Source of the DNA: Larkinella knui | GTDB lineage: Bacteria; Bacteroidota; Bacteroidia; Cytophagales; Spirosomataceae | NCBI RefSeq assembly: GCF_003858645.1 | Contig: NZ_RQJP01000005.1 | Coordinates: 620,001 to 684,000 of the forward strand | DNA length: 64,000 nucleotides | Direction: 5' to 3' | Shown: one piece after another, positions 7,302 to 15,058 of the stretch | Layout: each line of letters begins with the position of its first letter | Numbering within the stretch: the first letter of the stretch is position 1 | The notes under the pieces: generated by a model | The model's input: only the letters and a program-made list of their open reading frames with translations | Databases searched by the model: none | What the model was told of the DNA's origin: nothing | Program-made: the position numbers and the translations under genes

Positions 7302-8537
7302 ATGAAAAAAATAAACTATTTGGCCATTTTGCCCTTGCTGGCGGGCACTGTGGCCTGCCAATCTACCTCTTCTGACGACAATACTTCCCAAAACGACACA
7401 ACCCAAACCACTATGTTTGCCTCCGACGCGGCTTTTCTCCAGAAACACCACCCCGATTTAGTGACACTACAAGATGGTAAAGCGCAGGTATTGATTTGTC
7501 CGGCGTATCAGGGCCGGGTGATGACGAGCACGGCCGATGGGCAAACCAGCTACGGCTGGATTAACCGCGAACTGATCCAATCGGGCAAACTCATGCCGCA
7601 CATGAATGCGTTCGGCGGAGAAGACCGCTTCTGGCTGGGGCCGGAGGGTGGGCAGTTTGCCATTTATTTCAAACCCGGCGCTCCATTCAATGGGGATGAA
7701 TGGCAAACGCCCGCGCCCATCGATTCCGAACCCTTCACGATCGCATCCAAAGACGAGCATTCGGCCCGTTTTACGAGGGATTTTCAGTTGACCAATTATT
7801 CCGGGACCCGGTTCAGCGTGGGCGTTGAACGCGAAGTGCACCTGCTGCGTCCGGAACAGATTAGTCAGGCGCTGGGCGCATCGGGCGTTCCTCTGAGCGA
7901 TTCGCTGAAAATTGTTGGTGTGGAGTCCGTCAACACGTTGGTTAACAAGGGGAAAGAAGCCTGGGCGAAGGAGAAAGGATTGCTGTCGGTCTGGATTTTG
8001 GGGATGTTCAATGCTTCGCCGGAAGCGACGATTGTGGTGCCGTTTCAACCCGGTCCGGGCCAGGCCATTAATGACAGTTATTTTGGAAAGGTACCGGCGT
8101 CGCGGCTGGTCCTGACAGACCGTGTGGGTTTCTTCAAAGCGGATGCCAGGGCGCGCGGCAAGATTGGGGTGCCGCCGGCGCGGGCCAAAAACTGGCTCGG
8201 CAGCTACGATCCCAGTTCACAAACGCTGACGTTGGTTACCTTCACGTTCAATCCGGCTGATCGGGAATACGTCAATTCAGCCTGGGAAATTCAGAAAGAA
8301 CCCTATGCGGGCGATGTCGTCAACTCCTACAACGACGGACCGATGAAACCCGGCCAGCCGCAAATGGGGAAATTCTACGAGCTGGAAAGTTCGTCGCCCG
8401 CAGCAGCCTTGCAACCCGGCGGTCGCCTGACGCACACCCACACGACGCTACACATTCAGGGCGACGACGCTCAATTGGATAAAATCGCCCGGCAGTGGCT
8501 GGGGGTTGCGCTGGAAGATATTGTCAATGCGTTTTGA
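7302..8537 (+). CDS. DUF6786-family lipoprotein
   Basis: 411 residues. The first 19 form a lipoprotein signal (LAGTVAC19) followed by a Ser/Asp/Thr-rich linker. The body has the GRVMTSTADG, GWINRELI, GGEDRFWLGPEGGQF and W-x-T-P motifs that I associate with DUF6786 proteins, which have an aldose-epimerase-like beta-sandwich look and are common in Spirosoma-type genomes. The product should face the periplasm or outer membrane. No enzymatic activity is established for the family. It stands between two genes on the other strand and converges on the lactonase-like gene. Confidence 0.7.
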   Translation: MKKINYLAILPLLAGTVACQSTSSDDNTSQNDTTQTTMFASDAAFLQKHHPDLVTLQDGKAQVLICPAYQGRVMTSTADGQTSYGWINRELIQSGKLMPHMNAFGGEDRFWLGPEGGQFAIYFKPGAPFNGDEWQTPAPIDSEPFTIASKDEHSARFTRDFQLTNYSGTRFSVGVEREVHLLRPEQISQALGASGVPLSDSLKIVGVESVNTLVNKGKEAWAKEKGLLSVWILGMFNASPEATIVVPFQPGPGQAINDSYFGKVPASRLVLTDRVGFFKADARARGKIGVPPARAKNWLGSYDPSSQTLTLVTFTFNPADREYVNSAWEIQKEPYAGDVVNSYNDGPMKPGQPQMGKFYELESSSPAAALQPGGRLTHTHTTLHIQGDDAQLDKIARQWLGVALEDIVNAF

Positions 8538-8565
8538 TATTCCTGAAACCGCCTGGTAACTTCAG

Positions 8566-10497
8566 CTAATCACTCGTTTCCCATTCCGCGAAAACCGTTG
8601 CGTAAGGCGCCAGGCGCAACCGCAACGGTTTCGCCTTTTCGGGGCTGAGACTTTGGGCCGATTCCTCCCAAAAGGAGGCTGGCGAAAAACAGGCTTTGGA
8701 AAATGAGGTTTCATCCAGTAGGCGCACGACGACCGTTCGGTTGACCGGAACGACAACCGTTTGCGGCTCATTGGTCAGATTCGCCAGCATCAAAACCGCT
8801 TTCGGGCCCTTTTGAAGACACAGGGCTTCTGCGTTAAGAGGCCGACTGCTGACGGTTGGAACAACCTGACCATCCCGAAAACCGTTTGCCAACCGAAAAA
8901 CCCAGTACATCGGAAATACCATACCGGTTTCTGAAAAAAACTGGTCGGGATAAGCCGACGGAAAATCGCCCTGCATGATGCCCTGTTCACCAATCGTTTC
9001 GTAATACGTGACCGAACGGGCCTTTGCCTGAATCAGTTCCTTCAGGCTTGCCAGCGTCCAGGCGGCCCCAAACAAAGACATTTGCCGTGGATCGACGGAA
9101 AAGGGCATCTGATTCATCGCCGAATCCGGGGCTTTGCCGGTCACATCGGGATTGGAACGCGGTCGTAACGTAACGGGCGATACGTGCACGTTTGGAATCC
9201 AGTGGCGGGCATCCCGAACGGTGTCAGCTTGGGCCGACACATTTTCAATCAGCGTCAAAGTATCGATGGCATGGGCCTGCGGGCTGATCGCATAACTGAT
9301 AAAATCGACGGTTTCGAGCGGTGGCGTCTGCCGGTTGACCGCAACGAAAAAAGCGTCGGTTCCGGCACCGATCTGCGCATTGGGAAAAGCCTGACGGATT
9401 GGCGAAACGACCTGCTCGAGTAACGACGCTGGCGTTGATTTGGCAAAATTACTGAAAATGGATACCGAGTAAACGAGTGACGGATCAACCGGTTCTTTCA
9501 GAAAACTATAAAGTTCATAATTGGCCAGTTGATTGAAGATCAGGGCGATTTCCAGCTTTAAATCGAGCTGAACGGCATCGTCGATGGCTTTTTGGTACGT
9601 TTCCGGCCAATCCGGTTTCTGAAAATTGACCTCGACCCGCAGGTGGTGAAAGCGGGCTTCTTTGAGCAGCTGGATAACCGGATCTGTTAAGACCTCCGGG
9701 TTGGCACCAAGTCCGATAACCGGTAGCGAAGCGCTCGGCGAGCCGAATGCAATGGTAATTTCGGCTGGATCCGCCTGAAAATCCAAGGGTCCGGAAACCG
9801 GTCCGATCAGCCGCAACTCAACCGATTGCTGAATCGTTTCACCGGTTTTAAGAGTGACCGGAAAGGGGCGTGCCGAGGGCGTACAATAGGTTTTGTAGGA
9901 AGCATCGGCCCAATTTCGCTGGTCTTCACTTTCAAAAATATCCCCGACAAACCACAACACCGCAGCACCACCGTTGACCGTAGGCCACTGCATTTCCCGG
10001 ATCGTGAGAAAAGGCTGGTGCGGACTGATGGCCCGGGGAAAAGCCGCCACCGACTGGCTGCCATCGGGATGCGTCAGCGTGCAGGGTTGCCCGGCGCATT
10101 CAGGAATGGGATGCAGAACGCAAAAGCCAGCCCGGTTTCGGCTAAATTCGCTCAAAACCTCGCCGTCGATGGCAAAGTGAATCGTACCGTCCGGGTCGCC
10201 AGCAATCTCGCAGGTCCAGCGCAGATTGACGGTGGCATTTCGACACAGGCAGGTATACTGAATCCGGAACGAATCCGCCCACTGGTCAACCGTTTCGTTT
10301 TCGATGGTACAGGTTGCCGTGGCCCAGTTGTGATCGCGTACGGCGTGGTAAATCATGCGAACCACTTCGTGGTTACCCAGGCGAATATACCGCAGAAAAC
10401 CGTTTTCATACAGCATGGTGAGCGGGCCGGCGCGCAGCGTACGGGGCTCTGCCAGCGGCCGCTGCCGACCGTAGCGAATCAGAGAAGGTGAATACAT
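8566..10497 (-). CDS. D-apionate lactonase-like protein (ApnL family)
   Basis: 643 residues in three parts: an N-terminal beta domain (about 1-235) with RAGPLTMLYENGFLRYIRLG and RMIYHAVRDHNW motifs, a central TIM-barrel-like region (about 240-525) and a C-terminal beta region with the NLTNEPQTV-type strand. This arrangement and the first motifs are those of ApnL, which hydrolyses D-apionolactone to D-apionate in apiose catabolism. No signal peptide, so cytoplasmic. It starts three bases after the stop of an upstream Rossmann-fold oxidoreductase gene, so the two are probably one operon. Apionate isomerase or decarboxylase genes are not in the window, so the substrate may be another aldonolactone. 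Confidence 0.6.
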   Translation of the reverse strand: MYSPSLIRYGRQRPLAEPRTLRAGPLTMLYENGFLRYIRLGNHEVVRMIYHAVRDHNWATATCTIENETVDQWADSFRIQYTCLCRNATVNLRWTCEIAGDPDGTIHFAIDGEVLSEFSRNRAGFCVLHPIPECAGQPCTLTHPDGSQSVAAFPRAISPHQPFLTIREMQWPTVNGGAAVLWFVGDIFESEDQRNWADASYKTYCTPSARPFPVTLKTGETIQQSVELRLIGPVSGPLDFQADPAEITIAFGSPSASLPVIGLGANPEVLTDPVIQLLKEARFHHLRVEVNFQKPDWPETYQKAIDDAVQLDLKLEIALIFNQLANYELYSFLKEPVDPSLVYSVSIFSNFAKSTPASLLEQVVSPIRQAFPNAQIGAGTDAFFVAVNRQTPPLETVDFISYAISPQAHAIDTLTLIENVSAQADTVRDARHWIPNVHVSPVTLRPRSNPDVTGKAPDSAMNQMPFSVDPRQMSLFGAAWTLASLKELIQAKARSVTYYETIGEQGIMQGDFPSAYPDQFFSETGMVFPMYWVFRLANGFRDGQVVPTVSSRPLNAEALCLQKGPKAVLMLANLTNEPQTVVVPVNRTVVVRLLDETSFSKACFSPASFWEESAQSLSPEKAKPLRLRLAPYATVFAEWETSD

Positions 10498-10500
10498 ACT

Positions 10501-11151
10501 TTAAAAGTCCTGTAGCTGATCCGATTCAAAGACGTGTTTCCCCGTCAGATTCTGCTGGGCTTTCTGAAACATCGCGTTTGCTACACTTTCGCCTTTGATA
10601 CCTTTGTATTTGGCCGGAATCAACGGATTGAAGAGCTTCGCAAGGCCAGCTCCGATTCGCTCGCCCAATCGCGGTTCCTTGCGTTCGCCCAGCAGGAGGG
10701 AAGGCCGAAAAATCAGAAAAGACGGATAGTGTAAAGCGGAAATATCGCGTTCCAGTTCACCCTTGACGCGGTTATAGAAAATGGACGAGCGGGGATTGGC
10801 CCCCATCGCCGAAACTAATAAAAATTGCCGGGCCTGGTTGACCAAAGCGCGTTGGGCAACGTCTAATGGATACTGATAATCGACTTTTCGAAATGCTTCT
10901 TTTGAACCCGCTATTTTCATCGTTGTGCCGAGGCAGCAGAAAACATCGTCGGCCTGGACGAGCAAACCGTTTGGATGATCGAAATCGTACTGAATTTCCT
11001 GTAAATGCGGGTGCTGCCAGCCCAGGGAATGACGAACCAGCACTTTTACTTTTTCGTAGACCGGAGAATCCACCAGGCGATGCGTCAACAGATTCCCGAT
11101 CAGCCCGGTCGCTCCAACAACGAGCGCAGTTTTTGGTGTAAGATTGGCCAT
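10501..11151 (-). CDS. NAD(P)-binding Rossmann-fold oxidoreductase (HTATIP2/atypical SDR type)
   Basis: 216 residues. A GATGLIG nucleotide-binding loop lies at residues 13-19, followed by the VLVRxSL and DDVFCCLGTTMKxAGSKEAFRKVDYQY segments characteristic of the HTATIP2/CC3-like atypical SDR group. The active-site Y-x-x-x-K is in FYNRVKGELE. It lacks a signal peptide. It is the first gene of a two-gene unit with the ApnL-like gene (three-base gap), so it might oxidise or reduce a sugar derivative in the same route; that link is inference. The family usually acts on small carbonyl compounds, substrate not known here. Confidence 0.75.
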   Translation of the reverse strand: MANLTPKTALVVGATGLIGNLLTHRLVDSPVYEKVKVLVRHSLGWQHPHLQEIQYDFDHPNGLLVQADDVFCCLGTTMKIAGSKEAFRKVDYQYPLDVAQRALVNQARQFLLVSAMGANPRSSIFYNRVKGELERDISALHYPSFLIFRPSLLLGERKEPRLGERIGAGLAKLFNPLIPAKYKGIKGESVANAMFQKAQQNLTGKHVFESDQLQDF

Positions 11152-11234
11152 TTTTTAGGGTTGTTGGGCGTTAAGATTGCTAATTTATAGGCGAGTATTC
11201 GTTTTTTTGCCATAATAATTTGAAAAACTACTAA

Positions 11235-13703
11235 ATGAATCTACTAAGTGCTTTGTTTCGGCAGTATGGCTGGATTTTGGCCGTACCGGTTTTGCTGGCT
11301 CTCCGTTTTACCGATGACACTTTCGCCGTTCGGCTGGTCGAGCGTTTGCGGGCGTTCAGTACGGCCTATCCAAAAGAAAAAGTATACGTTCAGACCGATA
11401 AACCGTACTACACCGTTGGCGAAACGATCTGGATGAAAGGTTATCTGTTCGATGGTCCGCTGCATCTGGCCGACTCGGTCAGCAAAGTTCTGTATGTGGA
11501 TTTGTTGCAAATCGAGAGCCAGAAAATAGTCGTTCACCGAATTTTAAAAGCTGAAAACGGCTATGCCACCGGCGCTATTGTACTGGGCGATTCGTTACCG
11601 GCGGGCGGGTATGTGCTCCGCGCTTATACGGGCTGGATGCGGAATTTTCCGGAGGATTATTTCTTCACAAAACCGCTCACGATATTGCACACCGATACGG
11701 AAACCGCTCTAACGACGGGCAGTACACCCGCGGTGCTGCAACCCGATGTACAGTTTTTTCCGGAAGGCGGCCAACTGATCAACGGTATCGAGAGCCGGGT
11801 GGCCTTCAAAACCGTTAGTCCGTCGGGAAAAGGGCTGGAATCAAGCGGTTTTGTGCTGAGTTCGGCGGGCGATACCGTTACCGGATTTTCGGCCAAACAT
11901 CGCGGTATGGGTTATTTTTCGATTAAACCGGAACCGGGCCAGCACTATACGGCTTTTGTCAATTTGAGCGATGGGAGCCGTTATCAATACGCGCTCCCGG
12001 AAGCCCGGCCGGAAGGCTATGTGCTGCTGGTCGATAATATTACCAATCGGGAAAATGTCAGGGTCTACGTCCGGAACAACAAACCCGCCAGTGCCCAGGG
12101 CCGTTTTACGCTCATTGCGCAGTCGCGGGGCAAAGAAATTCAGGTGGCTCAAGGTGATATGAGTAAAAAAGCGGTTGTCTTTCAAATTTCCCGCCAGTTG
12201 TTTCCGGAAGGCATTTCGCAATTTACCCTGTTCGATGAAACCAACCAGCCGGTTTGCGAACGTCTTGCTTTTATTGAAAAAAAAGACCGCCTGAACATTC
12301 GTTTAAAACCGTCTAAACCGACCTTTGGAGCGCGCGAAAAAGTTCAGGTGGAGGTTGCCGTGACCGATGCGTCGGGCGCTCCGGTTCGGGCCAATCTTTC
12401 GCTGGCGGCTACCGACGCCAGTCAGGTAGTGGAAAAAGAACCGTACGCGGCCAACCTGGTTTCGTATCTGCTGCTGGGCTCCGACCTGAAGGGCTTGATC
12501 GAGGAACCGGGTTATTATTTCGATCCGGCCAATAAAGAACGCTTGCCGGATCTGGATGTGCTCATGATGACGCAGGGCTGGCGTCAGTTTGTCTGGAAAG
12601 ACGTGTTGCAGGATACGTATCCGGTCCCCGAACATCTGGTCGAAAACGGGCTGGTGCTGTCGGGGCAGGTGGTTCGGCCCAATCAGAAAACGCCCGGGAA
12701 GGTGACGCTGACGTTTTTGATTATGCACCCCGATAGTTCCCGTGATGTGTTGACGGGCGAAGCGGACGAGAACGGGCGATTTGGCGTATACGGTTTGAAA
12801 TTCAACGATTCTACGCGTGTGATGATTCAGGCGGTGATGGGGAAAAATAACCGGAATGTGGAGATCAAACTCGATAATCTGGTGAATCCGACGGTTAAAA
12901 TGACCCGGATTCCGTACAATCCGATCGTTTTCCAGCGTGATGAGCTGGCCGATTACCTGAAAAGAGCCAAAGAATACCAGGAAATCGAACGCCAGATTCG
13001 CCGGAACCGCGAAATTTTATTGAAGGAAGTAACCGTTCGCAAAAAACGGGAAGTGCCCATGGACTCACGGAAAATCTATGGGCAGGCCAGCAACACGATC
13101 AAAGTGGACCAAACCATGACCGGGGGTGCCCAGACGGTACTGGATCTGCTGCGGGGCCGGGTTGCTGGGGTCAACGTGTCCGGTAGTTCCATGAATCCGA
13201 CCGTACAGATTCGCGGGTCGGCCAATTTTGCGGGCGTTGTTGAACCCTTGTTTACGATTGATGGCATGCCGGTTTCAAAAGAAAGTATCCTAACGGTTTC
13301 GGTCTACGATGTGGACTATATCGATGTGCTGAAAGGCGCTGCGGCCACTATATTCGGGAGCCGGGCGAGTGGCGGAGTCATTGCCGTATATACCAAACGG
13401 GGATCGCCCAATTACGATTACAGCAAGGAAAAAACACCCGGGACACTCGTGGCAACTCTACCGGGTTTTCAGACCGTTCGCGAGTTTTATGCTCCGCGAT
13501 ACGATGAAAACAAACCCGAACACGTCCGCCCGGACTACCGGCCAACCCTGCATTGGGCACCGATGATTCAGACCGGCGACGATGGCAAAGCTCAGGTCAG
13601 CTTCTTTGCTTCCGACGCCCGCACCACCATCCGCATCGTTGCCGAAGGCGCATCCACCGACGGACACCCGGGCGTCGGAAATGCCAGCGTGGAGGTGAAG
13701 TAA
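11235..13703 (+). CDS. MG2-domain protein with a C-terminal TonB-plug domain and no barrel
   Basis: 822 residues. After an N-terminal hydrophobic segment (about 10-25) comes a macroglobulin MG2-like domain (VYVQTDKPYYTVGETIWMKG, about 50-70), then several beta-sandwich repeats to about 600. Residues about 615-720 are a TonB-dependent-receptor plug: LLRGRVAGVNV, P-x-V-Q-I-R-G, FTIDGMP, YIDVLKGAAATIFGSRASGGVIAVYTKRG in pieces. The 22-strand barrel that should follow is missing: only about 100 residues remain, resembling an alpha-2-macroglobulin ANA/link segment (WAPMIQTGDDGKAQVSFFASD). Similar proteins occur in many Bacteroidota but have no known function. It may attach to an outer-membrane partner or energise something through TonB. 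Confidence 0.75.
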   Translation: MNLLSALFRQYGWILAVPVLLALRFTDDTFAVRLVERLRAFSTAYPKEKVYVQTDKPYYTVGETIWMKGYLFDGPLHLADSVSKVLYVDLLQIESQKIVVHRILKAENGYATGAIVLGDSLPAGGYVLRAYTGWMRNFPEDYFFTKPLTILHTDTETALTTGSTPAVLQPDVQFFPEGGQLINGIESRVAFKTVSPSGKGLESSGFVLSSAGDTVTGFSAKHRGMGYFSIKPEPGQHYTAFVNLSDGSRYQYALPEARPEGYVLLVDNITNRENVRVYVRNNKPASAQGRFTLIAQSRGKEIQVAQGDMSKKAVVFQISRQLFPEGISQFTLFDETNQPVCERLAFIEKKDRLNIRLKPSKPTFGAREKVQVEVAVTDASGAPVRANLSLAATDASQVVEKEPYAANLVSYLLLGSDLKGLIEEPGYYFDPANKERLPDLDVLMMTQGWRQFVWKDVLQDTYPVPEHLVENGLVLSGQVVRPNQKTPGKVTLTFLIMHPDSSRDVLTGEADENGRFGVYGLKFNDSTRVMIQAVMGKNNRNVEIKLDNLVNPTVKMTRIPYNPIVFQRDELADYLKRAKEYQEIERQIRRNREILLKEVTVRKKREVPMDSRKIYGQASNTIKVDQTMTGGAQTVLDLLRGRVAGVNVSGSSMNPTVQIRGSANFAGVVEPLFTIDGMPVSKESILTVSVYDVDYIDVLKGAAATIFGSRASGGVIAVYTKRGSPNYDYSKEKTPGTLVATLPGFQTVREFYAPRYDENKPEHVRPDYRPTLHWAPMIQTGDDGKAQVSFFASDARTTIRIVAEGASTDGHPGVGNASVEVK

Positions 13704-13825
13704 TCCGTCAGTCCGGGGTCGCGGTTTTCTTCGACAGCACAACGGCTGGTGAATGCGAACGCTGAAAATCGAAAACCGTAAAAAATCGTAATTTGCCCCT
13801 GAATCCTAAAGCCTTACCGAAACGT

Positions 13826-14863
13826 ATGAAAAAAAGTATCTTGTCGGTGCTGTTGACATCGCTCAGTTGTGTTGCAGTGGCCCAAACCAATTACCCGACC
13901 ATCGGCTCCATTGAGCGCCTTGATCCTAAACTGGACGCGCTGATTCCCAAAGACGCCAGGATTGAAGTCCTGGCTTCCGGTTTTGTCTGGTCAGAAGGGC
14001 CGGTTTGGGTGAAAGATTCCGGCAGCGAGGGCGGCTATCTGCTTTTCTCGGACGTGCCCCAAAACACGGTGTACAAATGGACGGAAAAAGAAGGCTGTGT
14101 GCCGTTTATAAAACCATCGGGCTACACGGGTGTGGCTCACTACAGCGACGAACCGGGCAGCAATGGCCTGGCGCTGGACGGAAAAGGCCGGCTCATTTCG
14201 GCCGAACACGGCGACCGGCGCATCTCGGCGCTTGTGCTGGCGGGTGGATCAGGTGGCAAAAAAACGCTGGCTGACAATTATATGGGCAAACGCTTCAACA
14301 GCCCCAACGATGTGGCACCCCATTCGAACGGGAGTGTCTATTTTACGGACCCGCCATACGGCCTGCCGGATCGGGAAAAAGACACCAAAGCGCGTGAACT
14401 GGACGTTTTTGGGGTATACCGGGTGACGCCCGACAACAAAGTTACGCTTATTATCAACGACCTGACCCGCCCGAACGGTATCGCATTTTCGCCCGACGAA
14501 AAAACGCTGTACATCGGACAGTCTGACCCCCAAAAACCGTACGTTATGGCGTATCCGGTGCAGACGGACGGAACCGTGGGCAAAGGCCGGATTTTTTACG
14601 ACGCCACCGAGGGAATGAAACAGAATTTGCAGGGCGTGCCGGACGGCCTGAAAGTGGACAAAAATGGCAACGTGTGGACGAGCGGCCCGGGCGGGATTGT
14701 CATCATAGCGCCCGACCGGAACGATGGGCCGGGTAAACTACTGGGTCGCATCCGAACCGGAGCCGCCACCGCCAATTGTGCCTTTGGCAACGACGGCTCT
14801 ACGCTGTACATCACGGCCGATATGTACCTGATTCGGGTGAAAACGCTGGCAAAAGGCCTTTAA
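13826..14863 (+). CDS. SMP-30/gluconolactonase-family secreted protein
   Basis: 345 residues from ATG at 13826, chosen because it begins a signal peptide (MKKSILSVLLTSLSCVAVAQ); an upstream in-frame start at 13793 would put charged residues first. The body is a six-bladed beta-propeller of the SMP-30/gluconolactonase/LRE type, with the metal-ligand motifs WSEGPVW, FNSPNDVA, RPNGIAFSPDEKTLYIG and a closing NCAFGNDGSTLYIT. The family opens aldonolactones using a bound divalent metal. Exported to the periplasm. It sits downstream of the MG2/plug gene on the same strand with a 122-base gap, and about 3.3 kb from the ApnL-like lactonase. Confidence 0.85.
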   Translation: MKKSILSVLLTSLSCVAVAQTNYPTIGSIERLDPKLDALIPKDARIEVLASGFVWSEGPVWVKDSGSEGGYLLFSDVPQNTVYKWTEKEGCVPFIKPSGYTGVAHYSDEPGSNGLALDGKGRLISAEHGDRRISALVLAGGSGGKKTLADNYMGKRFNSPNDVAPHSNGSVYFTDPPYGLPDREKDTKARELDVFGVYRVTPDNKVTLIINDLTRPNGIAFSPDEKTLYIGQSDPQKPYVMAYPVQTDGTVGKGRIFYDATEGMKQNLQGVPDGLKVDKNGNVWTSGPGGIVIIAPDRNDGPGKLLGRIRTGAATANCAFGNDGSTLYITADMYLIRVKTLAKGL

Positions 14864-14920
14864 GAAACGCCCATCAGGCGTTCATTTCAGTTTTGGACCG
14901 TTCAGCCACCCGGGGAGACC

Positions 14921-14987
14921 CGAATAAAATTCAAGGAGGCAAACCGGTTATTTTATTCGTAACTCTTCACGCATAATTCTTAACTCT
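14921..14987. repeat. 10-bp hairpin followed by a half-copy of an intergenic repeat
   Basis: CGAATAAAAT (14921-14930) pairs perfectly with 14950-14959. Directly after it, 14961-14987 matches 23711-23738 at about 25 of 29 aligned positions by eye (AACTCTTCA-CGCATA-ATTC-T-AACTC with small indels). The hairpin has no T-run, so its use as a terminator for the upstream lactonase gene is doubtful. Confidence 0.55.
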
Positions 14988-15001
14988 AATCCTTATCTCG
15001 T

Positions 15002-15009
15002 TATATTTG
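15002..15009 (+). promoter_or_regulatory. possible -7 box upstream of mrdA
   Basis: TATATTTG fits the Bacteroidota -7 consensus TAnnTTTG and lies 49 bases before the mrdA start. No TTG is found 19-21 bases upstream, so this is a weak candidate. Confidence 0.3.
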
Positions 15010-15058
15010 TAACTACGTTGGTACGAAATGTGTAGCGAGGATTTAGGGGTAATTAATT

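Noticed and set aside
9826-10491. Plus-strand open frame of 221 codons opposite the ApnL-like gene
   Set aside because: Antisense, no start signal, no motif; the minus-strand protein has clear family motifs.
13710-13790. CGGTTTTC/GAAAACCG partial stem after the MG2/plug gene as a terminator
   Set aside because: Arms are eight bases, far apart and without a T-run; support is too weak.
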